Assembly (NCBI GenBank): GCA_029856635.1
Contig: JAHKLH010000028.1
Location: 1-12,287, forward strand
Reading direction: 5' to 3'
DNA from: Candidatus Njordarchaeota archaeon
GTDB taxonomy: Archaea; Asgardarchaeota; Njordarchaeia; Njordarchaeales; JAHKLH01
DNA: 12,287 bases
The notes under the pieces were generated by a model. It ran no database searches. It saw only the letters and a list, made by a program, of their open reading frames with translations, and was not told the origin of the DNA. How positions within the stretch are numbered: position 1 is the stretch's first letter; each line of letters begins with the position of its first letter. The translations under genes were made by a program, and so were the position numbers. This document shows positions 1-7,668 of this stretch, piece by piece.

Positions 1-135
1 CATGAGTATCTTTGCAATACTTATCGCTTGGCGAATAGACGGTGGTGTTATGTTTTCTTGCTGACGCAAGGCATTTATAAATTCAATCGCAAATTCAACT
101 GGATTTATTGGAATGTATACTTTTTTAAAACTCAT
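1..135 (-). CDS. N-terminal part of an unidentified MoxR-partner protein (runs off the left edge)
   Basis: The minus strand is open from an ATG at 135 down to base 1, giving 45 residues that start MSFKKVYIPINPVEF. The ATG overlaps the stop of the upstream MoxR gene in an ATGA arrangement (132-135), so the two are very probably co-transcribed and translationally coupled. Genes directly after moxR most often encode von Willebrand factor A (VWA) proteins of the CoxE/ViaA type, whose metal-binding domain would lie beyond the window. That identity is inferred from position, because no VWA motif is visible in these 45 residues. Residues 32-44 (PPSIRQAISIAKI) closely match a segment in the lid region of the neighbouring ATPase. 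There is no separate ribosome-binding site beyond the end of moxR, which fits coupling. Confidence 0.7.
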   Translation of the reverse strand, partial: MSFKKVYIPINPVEFAIEFINALRQQENITPPSIRQAISIAKILM

Positions 136-1037
136 GGAATTTCCCCTAAACCTAGTTCTCGCAAAACGCTATTCACCACACTTTTCGGATCTGTACCAGC
201 GCGTACATCAATTGTATCCAAAAGAACGTACTTTGCAGCTTCAACTACATCTTCAAAAGTTATTTCTCCCTTTCTTTTGGCACGCTCACCAATAAACCTA
301 GCTAAAGCAATACTCGCTCGAATTGAAGGAGGTTTTTCTATCTCGGGATGCGTTCTTAGCTTTGAAATTATTTCTATTATGCATTCAAGGATTTGGTAGG
401 GGATCCTATATTCTGGACAATTAGCAAGAATAATCTTCTTTTCAAGTTCTGGAGGGGGATAGTCAAGATGAATCCAAATACGAATTCGATCTCGTATTGC
501 TTCAGATAATTTGCGTGTTCCTTTCATTTCATAAGGATTCATTGCTGCTACCATATAAAAGCCATCATCAACCCGAATCCATGTTCTTAGTTGGGGAAGA
601 AAAAGTCGTTTTTCCTCGAGAGCATCTAGCATTACATTCAATGTAAACTCGTCTGCACGATTAATTTCATTTGCAAAGAAAATGCCTCCTTCAATGCAAG
701 CTAGAAGAAACGGCCCAGGCACAAATGCTTCTGCACTAAATCCTTTTTGAAAAACTAAAACAGGATCAAAACTTCCTATTAATGTCGATGATCTTACGAT
801 TTCCGTAAATGTAACCCAATAAAATGGTTTTCCGAGATCTTGTGCGAATTTTCGAACTAAAAGCGTTTTTCCAGTTCCCGGCGGTCCTACTAAACATGCA
901 TGTAGACCAGCATTGTACGCATCTAAGAGAATTTCATATGCTACTTTATACTGACCTTCTAACACAATTTTCACTTCTTCTTTCCTCTCCCTTGCACCAA
1001 TTTGTTTTTGCTTTAAGAGTGTAAGAAAATCAGTCAT
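132..1037 (-). CDS. MoxR-family AAA+ ATPase
   Basis: This 301-residue protein has the usual single-module MoxR/RavA length. The Walker A motif is GPPGTGKT (51-58). The Walker B region is GGIFFANEINRA (117-128), with the catalytic Glu at 124. The sensor-1 segment is AAMNP (164-168), and the IRDRI segment (181-185) carries the arginine-finger candidates. A helical lid domain follows. MoxR proteins are hexameric ATP-driven remodelling chaperones that usually work with a VWA partner on metalloenzymes, membranes or defence targets; the substrate here is unknown. One oddity is Asn at 123, where AAA+ proteins normally have the Mg-coordinating Asp of the DE pair; an NE form also seems to occur in some MoxR relatives. 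The start is well supported by GGGGAG four bases before the ATG. The gene lies 80 bp after the 923-residue gene and overlaps the next gene by 4 bp. Confidence 0.93.
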   Translation of the reverse strand: MTDFLTLLKQKQIGARERKEEVKIVLEGQYKVAYEILLDAYNAGLHACLVGPPGTGKTLLVRKFAQDLGKPFYWVTFTEIVRSSTLIGSFDPVLVFQKGFSAEAFVPGPFLLACIEGGIFFANEINRADEFTLNVMLDALEEKRLFLPQLRTWIRVDDGFYMVAAMNPYEMKGTRKLSEAIRDRIRIWIHLDYPPPELEKKIILANCPEYRIPYQILECIIEIISKLRTHPEIEKPPSIRASIALARFIGERAKRKGEITFEDVVEAAKYVLLDTIDVRAGTDPKSVVNSVLRELGLGEIP

Positions 1038-1070
1038 AATCTCCCCAAAATATTTTATGACCTTCCTTTT

Positions 1071-1091
1071 AAAACACAGGAGAACACTGTG
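1071..1091 (-). terminator. Short hairpin plus T-run between the 923-residue gene and moxR
   Basis: Read on the minus strand, CACAG (1091-1087) pairs with CTGTG (1079-1075) around a 7-nt loop and is followed by TTTT (1074-1071). This could be a weak terminator or attenuator for the upstream gene. A TATA-like CTTATACTC on the same strand (about 1092-1100) would place a transcript start near 1072, so moxR may also have its own promoter here. The stem is only 5 bp, so the call is tentative. Confidence 0.25.
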
Positions 1092-1117
1092 AGTATAAGT
1101 AAAATTTAGTCTTGAAG

Positions 1118-3889
1118 CTATGCAATTTCAAATAGAAATTCCCTTGACTTTCCTCTTAGATCTGCGCCAATTGAAAAGTATTTTCTTACTCTTATTCCCC
1201 TTCTTTTGAGTTCTGAAATTATCTCATTCGTGCTACCTCTGATTTCGTTCAATTTAGTCATATATGAGAGCGTAGGAAATACTGATATTATCGCTTGCTT
1301 CTCCACCATGATTACTTCAGGAATTTCATCTGGAATTTCATTTGAATTAATAATTCTCACATGCAAGCAATAGTCTCTACATAACTTCATTAGTTCTTCT
1401 TTTTTTAGCCATAATTTAGCTCCCTTTATTTTTCCTATTCCAAGAACTGCTTTGATGTGTGCTATGTTGTACCTCTCTCCTTCTTTAATGACATAAAACG
1501 GAAAAAGTCCTATCCAATCGCTCCACTTGTTAATTATAATTTTTGTTGATGTAATGTTTGATATTTTTTCTAGTATACTATCAGCATCCTCTAACTTAAT
1601 CCATTCATTTGCAGCAGGTAATTCAAGCTTGTTTATCATATAGAGCAAATCTCTCGGTTTTAATGCGAAAAAGAGACGTCTAATGGTTGGAACAATATTT
1701 ATGGATGCTTCATATGGGTGTTTTATGGTTAAAATTTCACTTAAAAGTAATTCTATCTCTTGCTGTTTCTCACTTGGATTCGCATATGATGACACAACGC
1801 TTTTGATTACCTCACTTGCATATTTTCGTTGTACATATTGAAGTTTTAACCACAATTTATTCAAAAATTCTTTGGAGAATCCACGAGTATTGATCTTTTT
1901 CAAGTAAGTTATTGATGAGAGTTTTGCTAGTGAGAATATCTTTGATGCAATAATTTCACACAATGCTTTTTCGATGTTATTAGATTTCAGTATAGACATT
2001 ATTTCATCACGTGATAAGGCAATTATTTCGAATTGTGATAAATCAATCTCTTTGGGCGTTATGATTCTTTTGAGCACATCACGAATCTGTTTCATTTTCA
2101 TTTCATCTATCTTGCTAGGATCCTTAACTTCTAATGCTGATAAAATTTTACGTCCATAATATGTTTCATTAAGAAAAGTTGCATCCCAGTATATCTCGTT
2201 TGTTGCTGGATTTCTTCTCTTTAAAATCACACTATTTCTTAAGTCATCAAGTCTTTTTTGTATAAGTTCTTTCGCTATTTCTGTGTAGATGGAACCTAAT
2301 ATAGAAATATTCCATTCGCGTTTCCATTCAGAAATAATACGCTTCATAACATTTGATTTTATTATTTCCCAGAAATTTTCTTTTAATTCTTTCTTATCTT
2401 TCGCCAATATGAGTGCATTGAAAATTATTTCTAACGCTTCCTCTTCAGTAAAGCCAATTTCTTTTAAGATTTCTAATTCACGCTTGAAGATGATTTTAAT
2501 AGCATTAACTGCGTATTTTCGTGCTAACAGAGCTTTATCTTTTTTTGCAACACTCAAGAGGAATTCTAGATCTCTTTCTTCTAACTTAGCTTGAAATTGT
2601 GTCATTAGCTCATTTATCTTCGTTGCGATTTTCTTGAAACCGCTTTCATCTAGAATTGGCTTTCTTTCTTTGAGTTTCTGTTCAATTTGCTTATATTTGT
2701 GGATATTAGTTATATTGTTTACTAGCTCTTGATATAAATCAAGTGGCTTGTCAAAACAGATTACTCGTATACTTGGATACTTAGCTATTATGTTCATTGC
2801 GTCCTCAACACCTATCTTCTTCAGCGGCATGAGAATGAATGTGTTTTTTCCATGAGCAAAAATAACACGTGCAATAACTATGTCGCCCGGGCGTAGCAAG
2901 AAACTAAGGGGATAATCTCTAGAAAAATACCAAACGCGACGAGGATAACCACTTTTGTCCCAATTTTGAAATGCTTGCCCAATGATTGCAAAATATGCGA
3001 CACGTGCTAGATCAACCTCCAAAATTATGTGAATTAGAGGATTTATGTTCAAAGATAAAGGTGATGTTCCCAGTGACTCAAACTCTATTTTTGGTAGATT
3101 CCAAGATGTAGTGCTCCCCCATAGCAATTTTATCTTTTCCTGTGCGAAAGAAAAATAGTACAAATACTGATACACTTGGGGGAAAAGAACTGCTATTACT
3201 GGAAAATGATTTGCTAAATGATCCTCAACAATTTCAAATGTTAATGGATCATATGTTATGCTATAGCGATGTTTTATTCGAGCATTTCTAAAACAAAGTC
3301 GCCTCATAAGCCAAATAATTTTAGTCTCGCTCATTGCACTATCCTTGAATTCAACTACAAGTTTTCTCACCCCCTTCCATTCCCTCGTATAAACGCGTTT
3401 AACATGTTTCTTAAGATCTATCGGATTCTTCGCAAGCCATTTTAATAGCCAGGCGCATTTATAGCGATACCCTTCAAGAAGTGCAAATTCTTCCTCTTGC
3501 CACCACTTGTTTAAAAGTTCCTCAAGTTCTTTGGACATAAAACCGAAATTCTCCAACTTGCGAAGAATCTCAACAATACATTCAAAACCAGCATGTTTCT
3601 TGATTAACTCCTTAAGCTTATTAAAATCTTTGCGAACCTCTTGAGGTGGTGGAATATCTTGTGGAAACTCCTTTGGAATTACTTCAAATCCCCAAGTTCT
3701 TCGTTTTTTTAGTAATGCCTTGCATAAGAATATTTTCTTGCCTGGCCAATATTCACGAGAAACTATAGCAAAAAACGCACGTGTAAGACTCTTAGCAATA
3801 ATGCTTTCTTGATACACTCGATATGTTATTAGATATACGACACGATAAGACATAAAATCCCTGGAAAATTCATAGTATAGATTATGCAT
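1118..3889 (-). CDS. Large unrecognised protein (923 aa), first gene of the MoxR module
   Basis: I do not recognise this 923-residue protein. There is no signal peptide, no clear membrane segment, no P-loop and no paired-cysteine metal site. Residues 1-390 mix strands and helices and include a strand-rich piece around 330-355 (LRPGDIVIARVIF). Residues 390-760 are overwhelmingly helical and rich in Lys, Glu and Ile, as in a helical scaffold. Residues 760-923 return to mixed alpha/beta and end in a basic segment (RRGIRVRKYF). The gene precedes moxR on the same strand, so a role as third component, adaptor or target of the ATPase is inferred. The ATG at 3889 is preceded by a TATA-like box (3931-3938) that would give a leader of about 20 nt. 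An in-frame ATG at 3853 (MSYRVV) is a possible later start. Coding is certain from length; function is unknown. Confidence 0.85.
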   Translation of the reverse strand: MHNLYYEFSRDFMSYRVVYLITYRVYQESIIAKSLTRAFFAIVSREYWPGKKIFLCKALLKKRRTWGFEVIPKEFPQDIPPPQEVRKDFNKLKELIKKHAGFECIVEILRKLENFGFMSKELEELLNKWWQEEEFALLEGYRYKCAWLLKWLAKNPIDLKKHVKRVYTREWKGVRKLVVEFKDSAMSETKIIWLMRRLCFRNARIKHRYSITYDPLTFEIVEDHLANHFPVIAVLFPQVYQYLYYFSFAQEKIKLLWGSTTSWNLPKIEFESLGTSPLSLNINPLIHIILEVDLARVAYFAIIGQAFQNWDKSGYPRRVWYFSRDYPLSFLLRPGDIVIARVIFAHGKNTFILMPLKKIGVEDAMNIIAKYPSIRVICFDKPLDLYQELVNNITNIHKYKQIEQKLKERKPILDESGFKKIATKINELMTQFQAKLEERDLEFLLSVAKKDKALLARKYAVNAIKIIFKRELEILKEIGFTEEEALEIIFNALILAKDKKELKENFWEIIKSNVMKRIISEWKREWNISILGSIYTEIAKELIQKRLDDLRNSVILKRRNPATNEIYWDATFLNETYYGRKILSALEVKDPSKIDEMKMKQIRDVLKRIITPKEIDLSQFEIIALSRDEIMSILKSNNIEKALCEIIASKIFSLAKLSSITYLKKINTRGFSKEFLNKLWLKLQYVQRKYASEVIKSVVSSYANPSEKQQEIELLLSEILTIKHPYEASINIVPTIRRLFFALKPRDLLYMINKLELPAANEWIKLEDADSILEKISNITSTKIIINKWSDWIGLFPFYVIKEGERYNIAHIKAVLGIGKIKGAKLWLKKEELMKLCRDYCLHVRIINSNEIPDEIPEVIMVEKQAIISVFPTLSYMTKLNEIRGSTNEIISELKRRGIRVRKYFSIGADLRGKSREFLFEIA

Positions 3890-4018
3890 TTAATTATTTA
3901 ATGGAAATTACTAAGAGCTTGATTGAATAATGTATAAGATGCTAGTTAGTGTGAAATGCGAGTAATGCTAACTTTAATTTTATTTTTCTTTTTATGAATT
4001 CAATGAATGTGAAATAAA
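3890..4018. promoter_or_regulatory. Divergent promoter region for the 923-residue gene and the GT-C fusion gene
   Basis: This 129-bp AT-rich gap separates two divergent genes. On the minus strand a TATA-like TTATACA (3931-3938) lies about 45 nt from the ATG at 3889. On the plus strand, T-rich TATA-like stretches (3973-3982 and 3988-3996) lie close to the ATG at 4019, suggesting a very short leader. AGTTAG (3943-3948) and CTAACT (3968-3973) form a weak inverted repeat. No RNA gene is visible. Confidence 0.45.
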
Positions 4019-6688
4019 ATGCGATTTTCACGAAGACGAGCGTACATAATTTCCATCATAATTCACATATTAATACTTCCTTGGTTTACTCATGACTGGG
4101 ACGTCTACGTCTGGAGAGAAGTTGCTCGCGACTGGTACTATAGGGGTCTCACTCCTTATGATGTAATTTTGACTAACGATAGTCGAATATATCCCGTTGG
4201 ATTCCCTTATGAACCACAATGGTATGCATATCCACCAATGCTTTTTATTCTCCTAATTGTTTTCTATTTTCCTTGCTTCATTTTGAGCAAATTCGGATTG
4301 TGTAATATAATTCTTGAAAACATATGTGTTAAAATACCAATGGTAATTGGTGATTTCATACTTGCATTGGCTGTAAGAAAAATAACTCTTCTTTTAACTA
4401 AAAATAAAAGGAAAGCCGAAATAGGAGAAATAAGCATAATATTGAATCCATTCATTATTTGGCTTTCTGCAGGCTGGGGAATGTTTGATGCTCTAGTTTT
4501 TGGAATTTTCCTCTGGGCAGTGATACTACTTCATGAAAAGAAAATAGTACATGGTTCATTGCTTCTGGCAATAAGTGTTTTACTTAAGCAAACCGTTTGG
4601 ATTTCAGTTCCCTTCATATTAGTATACTTACTTCGAAGATTCAAACTAAAAACTACAATCAAAATTTTAGTTTATTCCTCAACATTCGGTCTCATGATTC
4701 TATCGCCATTCTTGCTGTACTCATTCGACGGACTTTTGTACGCTGTTTTAAAGATGCACGCAAATAGAATACCCGCGGGTTATAATATTTTCTTCTTTAT
4801 AACATTCATTGTAATGTACACCTCCTTGCAATTGGGGATTAATCCTCTTCCAATGCTAGAAATTCTTAAGGCATTTTTCTCATTCATCTCTTTCTTGCTA
4901 ACAGGAGCTATTTTGCTAAGATTAATAGCCGCAACTTTTGACGAGAGTTTCCTGTCATTTAATCGTTTACTAGATTACTTATTTTACTCATTTCTCGTCT
5001 TCTTAGCGTTCAATAAAGTTACGAATGAACAATATTTTATATATCCCATAGCTCTTCTTTTTATCAAGGGAATAACCGAAAATCAAGAGTTTTCTAAATT
5101 TGGCAAGGAATTCTCATTAAGAATGCTCCTCTGCACGTTAATCGGCGGATTACGAATATTATCGTTTTTGCCCCCATACGTTATAAGATTCCTACAACTC
5201 AATCCATATTCCTTCCTCTATTATACCTACGTCATAGGCGAATACAGTATGATAATAAAAGTAAGCGCTATAATTGCTATATTGATTTTAATTCCTGTAC
5301 TTTCTGAAATATACCGCTTAGTCTTTGAAGAAATTAGGCAATTACATTTGCTTCCTGGATTCATTTTAGGGTATCTAACAGACATTAAGTATTTCAATAA
5401 GGCGTTAAGTGCTTTGATTAGAAAATTACATCAAGTGAAACTCAGTTACTTTCTAGTAATATTGTTATTATTTGCATCAATAATCAAAATTCCAAGCGCG
5501 CTTATGGCAGCAAGCTCGACCACGGGTTCCCATGTCATTAGGGAATCAAATCTCTTAGTTGGCATCTATTATAGTTGGATTTTTAATCCATCACATGACA
5601 TAACTCAAAAGGAAGGCAGTTGGGTCAATGCAAAATTTACGCCAATTGATGGATATTATGATGTAAATCGCATGAAACTCTTTTCAGATTTCAAAAGAAT
5701 TCGTGATTTAGGTGCTAATTTCATCGCAATAGAATATTACCCAGCATTAGGTGTAAGATTCACATTCGTCCTCACTGCCGCGGCGAGATATAATTTAACA
5801 ATTTTGCCCTGCGTCAATCTTTCCATGTTTCTAATGGACGCCCCGGCATCACTAGAAGTAAAATTATTCAATGGAACCACCATTAAAGGTTATTACGCAC
5901 TTAAGTTAGATACTTTACTATACTTCATCGACCGAATAAACAAGCTCGTAAGCATAACACATGATATTAATTTAAAAATTAAGAACATGTCAGCGATAAT
6001 ATTCATAGATGTAATGAATACAAGACCTGGATACAGTGAAAAGGAAAAAATATATTTAGTCAACTCGTTGATTGAATTAATTCAAACTACGTATAATTTA
6101 ACTAACATCACTGAGACATTTCATTTTCTATCAAAAATATTAAACACAACAATTGATAATATAAACGATCTTATTGACTTATACCCAAGAAATGACAGTG
6201 AATTCCTATCAAATTCTCTTATAGCATATTACTGGCGACAAGCATTCAAATATGCTTGGGTAAAGTTTTGGCTTGAACTAAAGAACAAAACAAACAATCC
6301 ATATCTCATCATTAGTGATTGGTTTAAAGACAATCCTTGGCTCGACTTGAACACAATTTTCAAAGTTTTTAATGCATCAATTTACCTACCAATTTTCATA
6401 GAAAAAGAATTCAAAGAATATATACTAAAATCCACACTAATAACAGCATTTCCATTTGAACCTGGATGGTGGATAAATAATAACTGGCAAAACGCATATA
6501 CCTATGATGAAGTATGGAATCTCACATATAGTCGCATAAAAACACAGAATGAAAGTATCAAAATAGTTTTAATTTATGCATGGAATGATTACATGAATGG
6601 CGAAGTAATTGAGCCAACAAGGGAATTCGGATATGTTCTCATGAATAAGACTTATGAATGGATTTTAACAATAAGAGAAATTATTTGA
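4019..6688 (+). CDS. GT-C-type membrane glycosyltransferase-like protein fused to a GH99/WbsX-like extracytoplasmic domain
   Basis: This 889-residue protein has two parts. Residues 1-495 hold about a dozen hydrophobic segments. After the first comes an acidic loop (HDWDVYVWREVARDW, 25-39) with GLTPYDV and QWYAYPPM, as in GT-C enzymes that use polyprenyl-phosphate sugars; NKVTNEQYF (332-340) is a later loop typical of such proteins. Residues 500-889 are soluble and lie outside the membrane, as suggested by 12 N-glycosylation sequons there against one in the first 500 residues. The domain opens with GIYYSW (515-520) and ends with AWNDYMNGEVIEP (854-866), recalling the WNEWHEGTQIEP motif of GH99 endo-mannosidases and WbsX proteins. 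At the two catalytic Glu positions it has Asp857 and Asn860, so hydrolysis is doubtful. A role in building or binding surface glycans is inferred. Its stop overlaps the convergent hydrogenase protease gene by 8 bp. Confidence 0.82.
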   Translation: MRFSRRRAYIISIIIHILILPWFTHDWDVYVWREVARDWYYRGLTPYDVILTNDSRIYPVGFPYEPQWYAYPPMLFILLIVFYFPCFILSKFGLCNIILENICVKIPMVIGDFILALAVRKITLLLTKNKRKAEIGEISIILNPFIIWLSAGWGMFDALVFGIFLWAVILLHEKKIVHGSLLLAISVLLKQTVWISVPFILVYLLRRFKLKTTIKILVYSSTFGLMILSPFLLYSFDGLLYAVLKMHANRIPAGYNIFFFITFIVMYTSLQLGINPLPMLEILKAFFSFISFLLTGAILLRLIAATFDESFLSFNRLLDYLFYSFLVFLAFNKVTNEQYFIYPIALLFIKGITENQEFSKFGKEFSLRMLLCTLIGGLRILSFLPPYVIRFLQLNPYSFLYYTYVIGEYSMIIKVSAIIAILILIPVLSEIYRLVFEEIRQLHLLPGFILGYLTDIKYFNKALSALIRKLHQVKLSYFLVILLLFASIIKIPSALMAASSTTGSHVIRESNLLVGIYYSWIFNPSHDITQKEGSWVNAKFTPIDGYYDVNRMKLFSDFKRIRDLGANFIAIEYYPALGVRFTFVLTAAARYNLTILPCVNLSMFLMDAPASLEVKLFNGTTIKGYYALKLDTLLYFIDRINKLVSITHDINLKIKNMSAIIFIDVMNTRPGYSEKEKIYLVNSLIELIQTTYNLTNITETFHFLSKILNTTIDNINDLIDLYPRNDSEFLSNSLIAYYWRQAFKYAWVKFWLELKNKTNNPYLIISDWFKDNPWLDLNTIFKVFNASIYLPIFIEKEFKEYILKSTLITAFPFEPGWWINNNWQNAYTYDEVWNLTYSRIKTQNESIKIVLIYAWNDYMNGEVIEPTREFGYVLMNKTYEWILTIREII

Positions 6689-7169
6689 CTTCACTAAGAA
6701 CTTCCTCTATCACGGCAATTAAATTATTCGCTGCATTCTTAACAATATTTGATAAGCCCTCGATAAAATCAATCCTTTTTGGATGAATCGTAATTATAAG
6801 CACTTTTTTTCCATATTCTTCAAGCATTTTTACCAATAAACCTGGCGAAAAATAGTGCGTTGTTATGATATCATCTGGCAATTGATCCTCGTCAGTGATC
6901 CTAATATCACCGGCTTTCTCTCCAATGAATCCAGAGTCAATAATTACAACATGTGAGTAATCTCCATCTATAATTTTAAAAAGTACACTTTCAGGAGCAT
7001 TATAACCCAAGAAAATTGTTGCATTATTTACACGTCCTTTTAGTTTTTCTCCAATATAAATACCAACACCATCATCTCCACGAAGCGGATTTCCGATACA
7101 AAGAATTGCAATTTTCTTTGCACCCCTTAGAAATTTTCTTAACTTCTCCTTTATGTCGAATTCCGCCAT
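6681..7169 (-). CDS. HycI-like NiFe-hydrogenase maturation endopeptidase (peptidase family M52)
   Basis: This 162-residue protein has the full family signature. It contains IGNPLRGDDGVG (25-36), APE (58-60), IIDSG (76-80), GDIRITDED (87-95) and TTH (103-105). By comparison with E. coli HycI, the nickel-sensing ligands would be Asp33, Asp78 and His105. HycI-type proteases cut the C-terminal tail of the hydrogenase large subunit after nickel insertion; the Asp in the GDDG motif and the TTH favour HycI over HyaD/HybD. The protein is cytoplasmic. It follows the Mth938-like gene by 13 bp on the same strand, so the pair is probably one operon. The ATG at 7169 has only a weak ribosome-binding site, fitting coupling. 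No hydrogenase subunit is in the window, so the target enzyme must be encoded elsewhere. The gene's end overlaps the convergent fusion gene by 8 bp. Confidence 0.92.
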   Translation of the reverse strand: MAEFDIKEKLRKFLRGAKKIAILCIGNPLRGDDGVGIYIGEKLKGRVNNATIFLGYNAPESVLFKIIDGDYSHVVIIDSGFIGEKAGDIRITDEDQLPDDIITTHYFSPGLLVKMLEEYGKKVLIITIHPKRIDFIEGLSNIVKNAANNLIAVIEEVLSEVK

Positions 7170-7182
7170 TATCTAACACGCA

Positions 7183-7536
7183 TTAGCAGGTTAGATGTAA
7201 GCATGCCACAACTTTTTTGCCTTGCTTGACTAATTCATTAAACTTTTGAACAGCATCATGTGTATTACAAACAATAACATCGACTCCTCTTTTCTTTAGT
7301 TCATTTATTACATTCTCGGATACCCTACATACGCCATATGCTCCCGTTCCAAATATAACGATTTCAAAGCCACCTCTCCTAAGCAAATCTGAAACATCCT
7401 CCACGCAAACGTTGTGTCCTTCTTTTCTCCACCAGTTAGACCATACTTCACTCGTCCAGAAAACAATCAAATCACGTGTGTAAGTTTTACCATTGATAAC
7501 TATTTCGCCGAAATTATACCGTTCAATAATCACCAT
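7183..7536 (-). CDS. Mth938 / DUF498 (NDUFAF3-like) domain protein
   Basis: This 117-residue protein matches the full length of the single-domain Mth938 family (COG1504). Hallmarks are the FGEIVINGKTYTRD opening (9-22), WWRKEGH (35-41), the glycine-rich FGTGAYGV (62-69) and a C-terminal HLTC (114-117). The human relative NDUFAF3 is a complex I assembly factor; the archaeal members have a known fold but no settled reaction. It carries five cysteines (44, 70, 90, 112, 117), many for its size. The ATG at 7536 follows an AGGGA-like site, with a TATA-like box about 45 nt upstream. It is the first gene of a pair with the hydrogenase maturation protease, which suggests a role in assembling a complex-I-related hydrogenase. 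That functional link is inferred. Confidence 0.9.
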   Translation of the reverse strand: MVIIERYNFGEIVINGKTYTRDLIVFWTSEVWSNWWRKEGHNVCVEDVSDLLRRGGFEIVIFGTGAYGVCRVSENVINELKKRGVDVIVCNTHDAVQKFNELVKQGKKVVACLHLTC

Positions 7537-7575
7537 ATGAATCCCTAAAGCATCATAAAGATAAGATACTCCAAG

Positions 7576-7588
7576 AATATTATATCTT
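7576..7588 (-). promoter_or_regulatory. Likely promoter (TATA box) of the Mth938-like/protease operon
   Basis: Within the 132-bp gap between the ATP-cone stop and the Mth938-like start, the minus strand reads GAAGATATAATATTC. This is a good archaeal BRE/TATA match. A transcript starting about 25 nt downstream would have a leader of about 20 nt before the ATG at 7536. Nothing else is evident in the gap. Confidence 0.45.
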
Positions 7589-7668
7589 CTGACATTATAT
7601 TTTTCGTTTAATGCAACATGAAAATAGTGGTTAGAAAAATACTAAATTATTTACCTTCCAAAAAGCAT

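Noticed and set aside
28..399. Plus-strand open frame of 123 codons
   Set aside because: It is antisense to the MoxR gene and to the partial gene at the left edge, both better supported.
1974..2594. Plus-strand open frames within the 923-residue gene region
   Set aside because: They are short, low in complexity and antisense to a far longer open frame.
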